A stretch of DNA of 64,000 nt, from NCBI RefSeq assembly GCF_052857255.1, contig NC_135500.1, positions 53,903,272 through 53,967,271 of the forward strand, written 5' to 3'. Source of the stretch: Amblyomma americanum. Taxonomy: Eukaryota; Arthropoda; Arachnida; Ixodida; Ixodidae. Both the position numbers and the translations under genes were made by a program. Positions 45,874 to 56,489 of this stretch are shown in pieces. How positions within the stretch are numbered: position 1 is the stretch's first letter; each line of letters opens with the position of its first letter. The notes under the pieces were generated by a model that was given only the letters and a program-made list of their open reading frames with translations, was not told the origin of the DNA and ran no database searches.

Positions 45874-46066
45874 GATTGCCTCTCACGAGCCCGTGTAGAT
45901 ACACCACCGCCGGACGACGATGAGGACGCCTTCCTGGGACCCATCAGCTCCAGCTCGTTTGGCCAGCATACGCTCGGACCTTGACCTAAAACGCCTGATC
46001 GAGTGCCTGGAAGGCAAGGTTTCTTCACCCCCCGCTTCATTCAAGTGAGAACTGTCTTCCTTCTGT

Positions 46067-46873
46067 TTGCACAATGAGGTCCTCGTGAAGAACTTTGCAG
46101 CGAGCAAAACAGCCTACCTGCTTGTTGTACGTGCTTGTCTCCGCGAAGAAGTTCTACAGGCTTCACACGACGAGCCGACCGCTGGACATCTCGGGTTTAC
46201 TCGCACCCTCCGCCGCATTCAAGACAAGTATTACTTGCCCCTACTGTCTCCGATTTGGCACAATATGTGAAAACTTGCCGAGATTGTCAGCGACGAAAGA
46301 CCCCTCCCACACGACCAGCAGGATTTCTGAGCCCCATTGAACCTCCCTCAAGACCATTTCAGCAGATCGGCATGGACTTGCTTGGCCCTTTTCCAACGTC
46401 AACATCTGGAAATACGTGGACCATCATAGCGACCGACTACCTGACCCGCAACGCCGAGGCTAGACGCCATGCTAGACGCCATGCTAGACGCCACGCTAGA
46501 CGCCATGCTGCCCAACGTTACAGAAGAAGAGAACGTCGACGTTGCCGCCTACCTTCAACGCGCAGAAAAAGCTCGAAGGCTTGCCCGATTACGGATCAAA
46601 GATCACCAGCGGTGCGACGCCAGACTCTACAACCTACGAAGACGCAACGCGGAATACAAGCCAGGTGACCAAGTCTGGGTGTGGACGCCCATTCGCCGCC
46701 GTGGATTGAGTGAAAAGCTTTTTCGCCGCTATTTCGGCCCGTACAAGGTTCTTCGTCGGCTAGGTGAACTGGATTATGAAGTCATCCCTGACGCAATGAC
46801 TGCATCCCAGCGACGCCGCGTACGACCAGAAGTTGTCCATGTAGTCCGTCTGAAGCCGTATTATGAGCGCTAA
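46067..46873 (+). pseudogene. Element B integrase, core deleted
   Basis: The N-terminal zinc domain is visible (ASHDEPTAGHLGFTRTL, then CRDCQRRK after a frameshift near 46245). The first catalytic Asp (IGMDLLGPF) and ATDYLTR follow. Four 12-bp repeats (46461-46508) replace the rest of the core, so the second Asp and the Glu are absent. The C-terminal domain resumes (YKPGDQVWVW, FRRYFGPYKVL) and ends at TAA 46873. It cannot be catalytic. Confidence 0.85.
46461..46508 (+). repeat. Four 12-bp TAGACGCCATGC repeats at integrase scar
   Basis: Four tandem copies, the third with C for T, sit exactly where the integrase core is missing. The GACGCCA core is shared with the repeat at 45818-45873. Confidence 0.85.
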
Positions 46874-46981
46874 ACGCCGCTGCATTTCCATGCTCTATTT
46901 TCGCAAAATCCGTTTTTTCTCTTACTAGTCGCCTTATTTGTTTTAATGCATCGGGTCGATGCTTCTTTGAGAGGGGAGTAA

Positions 46982-47356
46982 TGCCGCGAATATTTGCAGT
47001 GTTTGTTCGTTTTTCAAATCTGCCGCCACACCACTTTATCGCTTTATTTGCGACGCAAGACACGACTAGATTTGTGTCGATTGATCGCAGCCAGGCAGAC
47101 CTGATTCTACGTTGTTCCGGAAAGTTCTAGTAAATTTGCACGCTTTATCTCGAAATTTTGCTATCAGGTTTAAATTGAGCACGTCCGACAGCGGCGGGCA
47201 TTCTGTTCGACGATCGCCGAGCACGCTTGTCGCTTCACCGCCGCGGAGTGATTCAGTCCATTTTGGGTGCAAGTCAGCCCAATAAACAGTTTCCTTTTAG
47301 AAGACCCTTTCGTCCGTCTTCATCGCTGCTCGGACTACCGTCACCACTACGTGACA
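46982..47356 (+). repeat. Element B 3' LTR
   Basis: A clear polypurine tract GAGAGGGGAGTAA (46969-46981) directly precedes TGCCGCG. The LTR matches 41807-42179 with about ten percent difference. Confidence 0.9.
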
Positions 47357-47365
47357 GTATCTTTT

Positions 47366-47610
47366 CAACTGCGCAGCGATGCCTGTGATGTCACAAGTCC
47401 GCAGATGTCACATAATCACTGCTTCCTCGTCTCAGTTAACGATGATGATAATGCCCGCCGGCCTCAAGAGGCGGAACACAAGGGCATTAGCAGTGATTAT
47501 ATTGCAGATTGTCTCATGTTTCATGTCACTGTAGGGACCTTTGATGTCATTGCGATATGTAGGCTTTTAAAACCAAAGGGTGAGATGCGAGATGTATTGC
47601 GATTAGAGAT
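47366..47610. mobile_element. Palindromic MITE-like element
   Basis: The sequence folds around about 47463: TGATGTCAC, TCACTGCTT and AATGCCCGCC on the left are complemented by GGGCATT, AGCAGTGATTATAT and TGATGTCA on the right. The blocks and spacing resemble the palindromic MITE family at 12824-13345. It starts 10 bp after the element B 3' LTR. Confidence 0.55.
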
Positions 47611-48640
47611 CGCAGTCGAATACCACACGCTTTGATCCACTTATACTAATGTTTTGCACCCAATTATAAAGCAGAAAACAGGCACCGAAAAATTAGACGC
47701 GTACTTTCCTTCAAACAGACGTTTAGGACAACTCCGTCGATTTTTTGTGCTTTTTCAGTATATTTTGTTATTCTACTATCATTTCCGGGCATGGTGTTGC
47801 TTATTCAGCAGCCTAATTGGCTGCATAGTGTCGGTAAAATTGAGTATAAAGCTTTTTCTGCCATTTGTCTTAACGTTCGTCTAGTTTGAAATGAAGCACG
47901 TTGGAGAATCCATTGTGGCGTGGGTGCATGAAAACATTTCGCACCCTGAATTTTAGTAGAGAAATCAGGATGTTATGCCGAACGATGTCGTTTACTTTTT
48001 AGATTGCGGTAATGTACCGGGCGAACATCAATTTACAATCAGTCTCAATTGAAAACACAAATTTCTCCTATAATAATTAAACTTTGTGTGATTGAAGTTT
48101 GTAACCCGGTGTATAGGGTAAAATTACAACCGCACCCGGTTAGTTTGTTTGGAACGTCACAATGTGCAATCAGCAGCCAAATATCAAATTGGACAATATT
48201 TTGATACGCATGACTGCAGAATAAATGACACTTTAAATTTGCTTGGTTGGAAGGGGGAGTTTACAAGGCCACATGTTAGTCAGGAAGGCAGGGAAAGGAA
48301 AAGTATAACTTGAGGCGCCGCTAAGAAACCAACATATTCAAAGATAATTGTAGCGTCTCACCAACCTACGTGCTAAAGCGGTGATAAAACCTTTTTTTTG
48401 CTAAAAATGTTCTGGCAAAGTTTTTTCGCCGAGTTCAAGGCAAACAAATTTTTTCATAATTATCCAACGCGTTTGAGTGCCGCGTCTAGCAAGTTTCTGA
48501 TGGAGTAATTTATTTGAATTTCTTCTGACCAGTTTCTTGGGACAAAAAATAGCGAGACACGAGATCTGGCTTGCACAGATATGCTTAGTGGAGTTGGCTT
48601 TCTAACTGACCGGCTGCCGCATGTTTCTTCTCCTCAACAG
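47611..48640. other. Cyclin-like intron 4, right end
   Basis: This is AT-rich intron sequence with no motif-bearing frame. It ends with a good pyrimidine tract and CTCAACAG acceptor at 48640. Confidence 0.45.
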
Positions 48641-48796
48641 GCAAGTGAGCAGGAACATCTCACGGCTTTCAACATCCTCGAGTTATGCCTTGTCGACCCC
48701 ACCATGGCTTGGATGAAGCCCTTCAAGAAGGCCGCATCAGCTCTGTACTACGCCATGCACTTAAATGGAAAGCAAAACGTGTGGTGTGCCATTTAA
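48641..48796 (+). pseudogene. Cyclin-like gene exon 5 (second cyclin fold)
   Basis: Phase 0 continues from exon 4. The frame reads TAFNILELCLVDP, MAWMKPFKKAASALYYAMHL and NVW, then CAI and TAA at 48794-48796. It matches the first helices of a cyclin C-terminal domain (LLELSLLD...YKPSxxAAAALYLA). Complete cyclins continue 40-60 residues past the W, so either the protein is short or a splice donor is used near 48783-48786 (TG|GTGTGC). No downstream exon is convincing; a weak candidate is 52574-52618. Confidence 0.7.
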
Positions 48797-49912
48797 TCCT
48801 CACTAGCTTTCCTCTCCTATAGCCTAAATTCAGGGAAATCGCGTAGTAATCAATGGCTTGAACAGTTAAAAGATTGCACTAAATTTGGCAATGACTTCAT
48901 TAAATTTTTATACGAGCATCATCGTTGGACTGATTTCAGGAGATGGAAAATAACGCATCTTGTCTTTTCCGAGCAGAGATGGGTTTCCTATACTTCAGCA
49001 GATTTATAGTAATTAAGCACAACATTTCCAAATTCATTAAAAAAATTGGAGGGCACTTAGGCTTCGCATTTAAGAGTGGAACACGACAGCGTGTTGCAGC
49101 ATTGCCATGTAGTCCATAGATAGCCGTCGCCCGTTCGGTGCGACGCCTTGGCCGTTAGACAAATCGCTCTGATACGTGCGGTGAAACGGACGCGCGGTGT
49201 GGCAGACCAGGTAGAAGCGCTGCTAGGCGCCTTGCAGGAACGCGAGGGACTGAAGTGGCACTCGTAGTTCATCGGCACATCGTTCTCGACAAACCCGCTG
49301 CTACGAACGCCAGCATAGATTCCGCGCCGAACGAATGGGCAGTAAGCCGCAAGCTTCGTGGCGAACTCGCTTTGGATGTGCGCTGCGTTGTTCGCCGCTC
49401 ACCGCGTGATTCCTGCGTGCCCGCACGGCCCCACTCCGCCCGAAAGAGCGGAACGGGAAACCGCCTTTTTCATGTTCCTGTGCTTCCACCTCGCGTACAA
49501 CACTGGAAGCTCATTGGAAGGGTACTGTGCGCCCAACCTGGCCGCACTGAGTGCCGCTGCGGAGCACGTTTTGTTGGAAACTATCAACGATGGCGTGACC
49601 TGGGCAGCAGCATGTACCTGTATTTTTAAGTTTGACTGATGTCTGTGTGCGATGTCCGAGACAGGCTGCTGAGCCCACCGAAGAGCAAATTCTTGAGTAA
49701 CTCCGATCATGCGGCATGCGATGCGATCGCCAGCTGAGCAAAGGCCGCCGCTTCAGAGATGAAGGCTACATTCGGAACATAATGTTCAATGAAATGTCCC
49801 CGATCAGTGATGATGGTGTTTTCCGCTGTATATGTCTGCCATCCATAAAAGGTGGTTACTACATCGTGCACGCCGTAGCACAGAAAACGACTGGGGACAG
49901 CAGTTTTCACAA

Positions 49913-50152
49913 TCCCGCCGCGGTGGCTCGGTAGTTACGGCGCTCGGCTGCTGGCCCGAAAGAAGCGGTTCGATCCCGGCCGCCGCGGCAGAATTTCGAT
50001 GGAGGCGAAATTCTAGAGGCGCGTGTACTGTGCGATGTCAGTGCACGTTAAAGAACCCCAGGTGGTCGAAACTTATGGAGCCCTTCACTACGGCGTCCCT
50101 CATGGCCGGTGTCGCTTTGGGTCATTAAACCCTACTAAACCAAACCAAAACA
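49913..50152 (+). mobile_element. Ruka-like tRNA-derived SINE
   Basis: It has an A box TGGCTCGGTAG (49924-49934) and a B box GGTTCGATCCC (49967-49977), spaced 43 bp apart as in a tRNA. These are followed by the GTGCGATGTCAGTGCACGTTAA and CCCCAGGTGGTCGAA blocks of tick Ruka-type SINEs and a tail ending AAACCAAACCAAAACA. An 11-bp duplication AGTTTTCACAA lies on both sides (49902-49912 and 50153-50163). Confidence 0.9.
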
Positions 50153-50670
50153 AGTTTTCACAAGCAATCGTTGTGCTCAAGCGCTTCCGAATAGCTACAC
50201 GAGCTACAAAAGCACGAGCATACTCGCAACATGGCAGCTCCGCTAGCATTTCACTTTATTTTCCCAAAGCACACCGCTGCATATGTTAAACAAGCATGCG
50301 CGTCCATAAAGACGTGCTCGAGAAGCGCACATTGAGCCATTCTGACGATACCACGCAGAGCTTTTCATCATGGATATGATGCGAAAACACGCATAACGCA
50401 CCTTCTGCTTCTTCTGCCTCTTAATACATGGCACATACCCACATGGGGGTCTTGGTCAAGATGTGGCATAAACAAGGAAATTTCCATAGGAGATTATGAA
50501 AAAATTTTGCAGCATGCGTGAATGCTCTCGTAGCTTCTTTTTCGTTGTCCGCGCCATCGCGCGTTGAAAGCGGCTCACAGCACTTGCCCATTTGGCCTTC
50601 TTGCTTTGAAAGCAAAAAGCGTCGGAACGAAGTCTAGGTGCCGCGATGACATCCCACGCATTCCTGCCCA

Positions 50671-50931
50671 TCAATAAAACACTTCGTGATGGACTGGACA
50701 CGCATTTAAACGCAGTACCTCGTCCGTACCTGTCACAAAGTGATTCCCGCACAGTCTTGACGTGCTTGACGGTGCCCACTGGCGGCCACGATCGTCGAGC
50801 CAGCGAACGGCTTTTATTCTCGCTTCGCGTTGAAGGCGTTCGCGGGAAGCGATCGGAAAGCGAAAAAATCCTAGTTTCCTTCCCTCTGCATATTGGGCAC
50901 TGCAGCCGTATGCAACACATGTTGTAGGCAT
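50671..50931 (-). CDS. THAP-domain ORF
   Basis: ATG at 50931 (minus) begins an 86-codon frame. It has C at residue 5 and C at 10 (TTCVAYGC), then an FFRFP segment, RIKAVRW with the conserved Trp, WAPSSTSRLCGNHF carrying the C-x2-H pair, and VTG. That is a full C2CH THAP zinc finger of normal length. The frame then stops at 50671. THAP domains bind DNA in P-type transposases and in host regulators. With no transposase body nearby it is either a first exon or a transposon fragment. It is better preserved than the relic at 1280-3061. Confidence 0.65.
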   Translation of the reverse strand: MPTTCVAYGCSAQYAEGRKLGFFRFPIASRERLQREARIKAVRWLDDRGRQWAPSSTSRLCGNHFVTGTDEVLRLNACPVHHEVFY

Positions 50932-51354
50932 TGCCAAATGCGTCGCACTGAACGCCAGATGGCTGCAGCAACGCACCCCACGTAGGAAGCCGATTTGTTT
51001 ACACTTCCACGCCTGGTCTCGAGTGGAGCGCGACACTTCGAATATGTTTCGCGACACCGCCGCCAGGGGATGGGCGCATGCGCAGTCGCGTCGTGAAAAA
51101 GGCGGACTGCAAGTGTTCCTGTATGTGCTCCCTGGGGGAGCATATACAGGAGGCGCTGCCGACGCGCGCAATCTGTTGGGGCAGTGGCGTACACTGCGAG
51201 GAGGAGGAGGATGGATTTTTCGCTCACGGCCAACCCCGACGACACCGGCTTTTCTGCGACACGAGCTCCTGAACGCTCTCGCGTTAAAATACGCTACTTT
51301 TCAAAGGTTGCATAACTTTCGTGTTGCCTTACAGTCCACAGAACCTCTTTCGCG

Positions 51355-51421
51355 CTTATATATGAGACAGATACTGCGCCATTTCCTTTCCATCAAAAAC
51401 CAATTATTATTATTATTATTC
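51355..51421 (+). mobile_element. Ruka-like SINE 3' fragment
   Basis: TATATATGAGACAGATACTGCGCCATTTCC, AAAAACCAATT and an ATT tail match the 3' end of Ruka-type SINEs. The same block occurs complemented at 57036-57075. The 5' part is absent. Confidence 0.7.
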
Positions 51422-52934
51422 TGAGATTCGTTCTTGTGAATTTCCAATGTGATCGGAATTTGTATAATTGGAATTGGCGGTATAAGTGCGCGGAATTAAC
51501 TAAGCTTCCAATCGAATATCTATACGAAAAATAAATTTTAACTCTGATTGGTGCAAGGTTGTATCTTTTGCCAATTTTACGAAGTACGACCTGATACAGA
51601 TGTGCATTTCTTGAAAAGCGTCATTTGTTTGTGAATAAAACAATCGCATCGTATGTCTTACTCGGCTTAACAGTATTCACTTCATGAGAGGCTATCTGTA
51701 TTCAGCGTTGAATTAAAAAAAATAAGTAAAACCCTCCGCTAACTGCTAAACGGGAAGTTTTCAGCTACGCTAGTAGTACGACTCAAATAGCTAGTACTAC
51801 TCAAACAGCCTTTTCAGCGCATGCAATTCCTCTCATGGAGTCGCTGCGAGTACTAAGCACACTGCTATTTATTTCCAGCTGGGGCCCCGAGATGCAGTTG
51901 TGCAGTTGTCATGACATAGGCGTCCTGTAGCCTATAGTGCCGCGGATAGAACTGTTGCTGATAGCCACCTGTGAAAGCGAAAATAGGGTGGGTATCGATT
52001 TTGCATAATCTCAACGTATAAATCTTGAGATAGCTCGTCTACTGGCACAGACCGTACATGTCATTAGCGGCTAATTTAAATGTGAGGCGTTTGCTTTCTC
52101 TGTCAAGAAGAATGCTTGAGATGAGCAACAGTGGTGACTAAAATAGTCTTATATCCAGCAATTTTGCATGAAATAATTTTTCAACAGGAAAGAGTTTATG
52201 ACCGCAATTTTTTCACACATTGTAAGAATCAGTATGCCGGCAGTTCTCCCATGGCCAGCTTCAATTTTTTTGCTTATACCGTTTTTGTTAGTGTCTAAGA
52301 TGTTCCCCGTTGGTTTTCTATGGCAGGTTAACTATTCGACGCGATTGACGAAGAAGTTTAAAAATAGGTTATAAACGCCACCGGAGAATCAGCCATTGCC
52401 TAAAATATTTCCATAGCAATAGCTTACAGTATTCAAGATTTTAGTTCAATAATGGACAATAATGTCAGAGCTGCTGTTCGCAGTGTCATTAGAAAACCTT
52501 AGAACACCTATTTTGTCGCACCTGGCTGTCTTTTTCAGGACAACATTAAGCATTTTGTGTATTCTATTACAGGCCTAATGCAGATCAACGAGAAGGAATG
52601 GTCTGACTCTTCCGATTGATCACTGAACACCAATGCGCACCAGCTTCGCCTGATTTGAAAAGAAGATTTTTGAAGTTCAAGCAATGCCCTCCAATTGCCG
52701 TCTTCCACTGCATATTATGGGGCTCTACGTATTTCGGCAATTTCAGAAATTCTCTGCTCTCTTATTATTCCTCAGGCATTGTTCGTAATAAAGTGTACTA
52801 TTTAAGTGACCGCAGCGTCCTGTGTACCTGTGCAGCACAGCTTCCTGCGTGAAGTGGCGCTAATATTAAACTGCTACAGCTGTATCTTGAATAATGGTGA
52901 GTTGGGAGAGATGGATGTAGTTCATTTGGCTGTA
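51422..52934. other. No recognised gene
   Basis: No open frame with a motif is seen. A possible acceptor TATTACAG at 52566-52573 precedes a short open stretch ending at TGA near 52618. It could be a last cyclin-like exon but has no homology to support it. Confidence 0.35.
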
Positions 52935-53033
52935 AAATTCAGCGCGAACGGACGAAGAACACAGAAAAAGGGACAAACAGAGCTTGTTTTGTCCCCTTTC
53001 TATGTCTTTCGTCCGTTCGCACTAGCTGAATTT
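52935..53033. repeat. Short hairpin (MITE-like)
   Basis: Arms 52935-52980 and 52986-53033 are inverted copies: AAATTCAGC, GCGAACGGACGAA, GAC/CA, AGAAA and GGGACAAA are shared after complementing. The loop is about five bases. A few indels interrupt pairing. Confidence 0.7.
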
Positions 53034-55225
53034 CACCGCCAAATTTTATCTTGATTGTGTAAGTCAAAGGGGGGTTAACTGTAATTTGGCGAATAACACT
53101 GCTTGCAGTGTTCGTTGAGGAGTCTTCCTCTTGTATTATTGACCTTGGTTTAATCCTGTGTCTCCTGTCACGCTACAGTTTTTGCAGAATAATCCACTAA
53201 AAAGTCAGAAACCCGCGATTCCATGCTTCGCGTCTTCAATTCACTTGCTTTCGCAAAATAAATGAAGACACGTCTAGAGTATATACACGTATACTGAGAT
53301 TCAGAATTCTGTTAATATACTTTGTGTACGGTGATGTGATGGATGAGACGCTCTCTAAACAATACAAAGAGCAGTTTCTTTATTAGAATTCGGAGTTCGC
53401 CACAGGAAAATATAGAATACTGTGGTTAGTCGGGAGGTTATGCGAGGGTGATCTACAAAATGCTCTTCATTCGGTAATCAAAAGTGTTATTTGGCCAGTA
53501 GCCTGCCTTTTTCTTTTTTGCTGGCAGTAAAGTCGTCTTGATAAGTTGTTCAGTTCCACTTCGTTTTAGGCATGTGCAGTTGCTAGCGAAAGCAACTGTT
53601 GCGAAGCGTCACGCACCACTGGTGCCATCTAAGCGTCACCAAGCATCGTACACTCGATTTACACTTCTATTATTCGTACACCAAATTCCACGATCGTAAA
53701 CGCAATACACAATATAAGGCACGCTTGCATCTACAATAGATTCGATGCAGAGCAAATGCATTGCCCTAAAATGTTCTGGCGTTCAGCTGTAAGAGGGTGC
53801 TTCGACGAATGACCTCTGCAGGAAAGAAGTTGTCGGAAATAATTCTCTTGAAATGACGAACATTGCGTTTGCAGTTTAATGCGCAGGATTTCGCACAGAT
53901 GGAAGAAAGGAGTGGGAAAAATTCAGTGCGAGTCGTTGCTCCTTGTTGTAAGCAAATTGAGCACGGTATTAAATGCATATGTGACTTCCATGTTCCAAAC
54001 AGGAATATGCGGTCGACGAACGCATCGAGGTGACTGAAATATCAGTGGAACGCTTCGCAGTGCCTACGTTTCCCGCACACTGTAAGCACTGTGAGCTTAT
54101 TGCTGTTTAGACAAAACACTTGTGTTATATCACCTCAAGGATCAAATTCGGCGGCAGTTCGTTCAAGCCTTCTCAAGACAAACACATTAGGTAACAAATT
54201 GTGAAGGGTAGTAGTGATCTCATTGTTAAAGAGTGCGGGAAGACGGGACACACTGAAGCAAGTGAATAATTACCAACTCACCCAAACAGAAGCTTTAATT
54301 TAGTGGTGATATGTTCACTTTGTTTCAAGAACTGGTGAGCGGTTTCAGCAGCTTTACATCGTACCAGACTTTTTAGTTTTCATTTAACCACTGCAGTATG
54401 TTTTTTTAACATTCACACTGCTGTTATATAATAACTACCAGCCCTTCTGACATGTGTGATCCTGACAAAACTCAATGAAATTTGGATGCGCAGAAAAATT
54501 CCTATACATGCGCCATAAGCCATAGCAACATTTCCAACGCAGTCATGAGGGGAACATGCACGCTCCATTCACTGGCATAATTCCAGGCAACTGGTAAACA
54601 AGGCACCAGCACACCGATGAAGTTTTTCCTACACAGCCACATTCTGCAAACCTTTGAGGCTGACAAAACAGAAGATAGCAGTGCAGCACAAAGTCAAGAC
54701 TGTGACTAAAGATTTCTGGATGGTAGAATAAAAAGTGGCCATGGAGAACTCTGTGTCAAACATGCACATAGCTAACATACAACAGAGGAGAACCGTACAT
54801 TGGTGAGTTGTTGGTATACCATGGCAACAGCAGCACCACAGGAAAATGGCACAGGATCAGCACAGCCCCCTAGTTCTTCTGTCAATATCTTTTGGTGCTT
54901 CATCTACCACAGATTGAATATTCTATACCACTGAGTACTTCCCATGATAAATTTGTATCTTGCAAATACTTTAAAAATCTATATTTAGAGTGAAGTTAAA
55001 CACTTGCACCCATTCTTGAATTACTTACAATAGGCTTCAAGTTTTTTTTCTGGGAAGAGGGGGGGAAGGCGAGATGCTGGCAGAAAACTTCAAACATGTT
55101 TGCTACGTCCTTTTGAGTACATTCTTCCAAGATATTTTCGGGTACACTGTGTTATCTGTTCTTATAAGTGAACACAGGGTTTTGTAATTCTCCTTTACTT
55201 ATTCTCAATTTTCTGTTAACTATTG
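53034..55225. other. No recognised gene
   Basis: AT-rich sequence. The longest frame is 70 codons (53766-53978, minus) and has no motif. Nothing is repeated elsewhere in the window. Confidence 0.4.
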
Positions 55226-55790
55226 TTACAACCCTGCTGGGGGCACGTTGTTTGACCCCTCGTTGACCTTACGAAAAAGAAAAAAAAGATGTCTCGGGGA
55301 AACTACCCGTGGAATCTTCCACGCACGCTCCCCTTGTGTCGGGCCGTGAGACGTGACCCACGATGGACAAGATGACGAAAGGAAGCGGGCAGAAGCGCAT
55401 TCCCGAGGACGAACTAGCAGCGAACCTCCGTATCCTCCTCACCCAATCCCACAGGGCTCAGCGTGCTATGTACGGCGACTCTTCCGATCTGTGAATCGTG
55501 TGGTGAAAGCGGCGGAGCCTCAGTGTATTTAGCGGGTGTCCCGAGTACGAACGATCGCTCCGGGCCCTGACGACAAGGCTCTTCCAGTTGCTCGACGCTA
55601 TGAAGTTTTAATTCTTGACTGTTTGCTCTTTCTGTTTCCTTCTAATTTATGTAATCAAGTTTCTTGAAAAGTGCCAGTGAACCCGTTTGTTTTTCGTTTT
55701 CCCAAGCTTGAAGTTCCATATTTCTTCAACCCGAAGGCTCGGATACGCTACCCAACGGAGCCCGGGTTCGAGTGAACCCCTGCGCCACGA
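55226..55790 (+). repeat. LTR fragment related to 15605-16380
   Basis: It starts TGTTACAACCCTG and shares with the 15605 copy the CCTCCTCACCCA block, CGCTATGAAGTT-TTTGACTGTTTGCTCTTT, AGTGCCA-TGAACCC, and the CCCAAGCTTGAAGTTCCATA block. The 3' limit is unclear. No internal coding sequence flanks it, so it is a solo or broken LTR. Confidence 0.45.
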
Positions 55791-56192
55791 CACTATGAAT
55801 GATTTACTTTTCACTGTTCATACATTTGTTACTGTTGAACATAGTCTCAGCAGATATTTTCTTGTTACACAGTACTCAGTACCACAAGTAACTGTTTTCA
55901 TTAACCGTATTTTCAACAAATCTGTTTTTCACTCATGTGCCCAAACTTTGGCCTACATCAGATAGATATGAGAAAAACGCTCCAAGACTTAAGTGTCACT
56001 CAATGTTATTTCGCAATATGAGCATACGGTGATGCCAAGTTCAGCAATACATAGTACCACTTGTTTGGCAGACTTCGCTATAAAAGTATTAGGCTGTCTT
56101 GCCATGCTGTTGCCAAATACAAGACATGTTAACCAGTTGTAGCATTTGTCATTATGAGCAGGCAGTGGTGGAGAAAAACACTTACAGTAAAA

Positions 56193-56212
56193 AGAGAGAG
56201 AGAGAGAGAGAA
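56193..56212. repeat. (AG)n microsatellite
   Basis: About ten uninterrupted AG units within otherwise ordinary sequence. Confidence 0.9.
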
Positions 56213-56489
56213 GATGCTATCAAATACAGATGCTTTGCTGAAGCATGTTGACGATCTCTGTTAACACTAGTTATGTCAAACTGAACTGGTAGCCGCGTTC
56301 ACACTCACTTGAGGCGCTGAGTCGAGCTGGACTGGTCAGAAACGTGCTTATGGAGTGTCTTTATACAGTTATGAAGGCATCAACTTTACAGCAATTGAAA
56401 ACGTCACTGTCATTTTGGCTCAGGAGGGCTAATATTTGAGTGTGAAAGTACTACTTCACGAGGTCTAACTGGGTCACAGAGTTAGTGTG

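Larger units (their letters stand above)
41807..47356 (+). mobile_element. Ty3/gypsy element B, decayed
   Basis: LTRs of 373 bp (41807-42179) and 375 bp (46982-47356) start TGCCGCGAATATT and end ACTACGTGACA. They differ at roughly one position in ten by eye, so the insertion is older than element A. Flanks CTAT and GTAT are an imperfect 4-bp duplication. Two coding gaps (45818-45873 and 46461-46508) are filled by short tandem repeats. Confidence 0.9.
27691..48796 (+). pseudogene. Cyclin-like gene, five exons, frame damaged
   Basis: Exons at 27800-27829, 30010-30182, 33184-33345, 34248-34494 and 48641-48796 join in phase 0 with GT/AG introns. Exon 3 encodes the first cyclin-box helices (WKRELNVHWLI, LRFSPETLFLAVCLMDRYLE). 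Exon 4 continues with VDERRMKLLWAVALYVAVEHKE and, after a frame change, DLASPPDFLRRNCKAA. Exon 5 begins the second fold (ILELCLVDPTMAWMKPF, AASALYYAMHL). Cyclins activate cyclin-dependent kinases. I cannot name the subfamily. Damage: exon 2 is 173 bp (3n+2), exon 4 is 247 bp (3n+1), and TGA occurs at 34435-34437. A further C-terminal exon may be missing. Confidence 0.72.

Noticed and set aside
45818..46508. Short direct repeats considered as a CRISPR array
   Set aside because: Units are 12-20 bp with no unique spacers, they sit inside retrotransposon pol, and the DNA is eukaryotic.
49924..49977. Possible tRNA gene from A and B boxes
   Set aside because: The sequence is the head of a SINE with an 11-bp target duplication. 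It lacks a proper acceptor stem.
52574..52618. Possible last exon of the cyclin-like gene
   Set aside because: An acceptor-like TATTACAG is present, but the encoded 10-14 residues have no cyclin similarity and the matching donor in exon 5 is weak.
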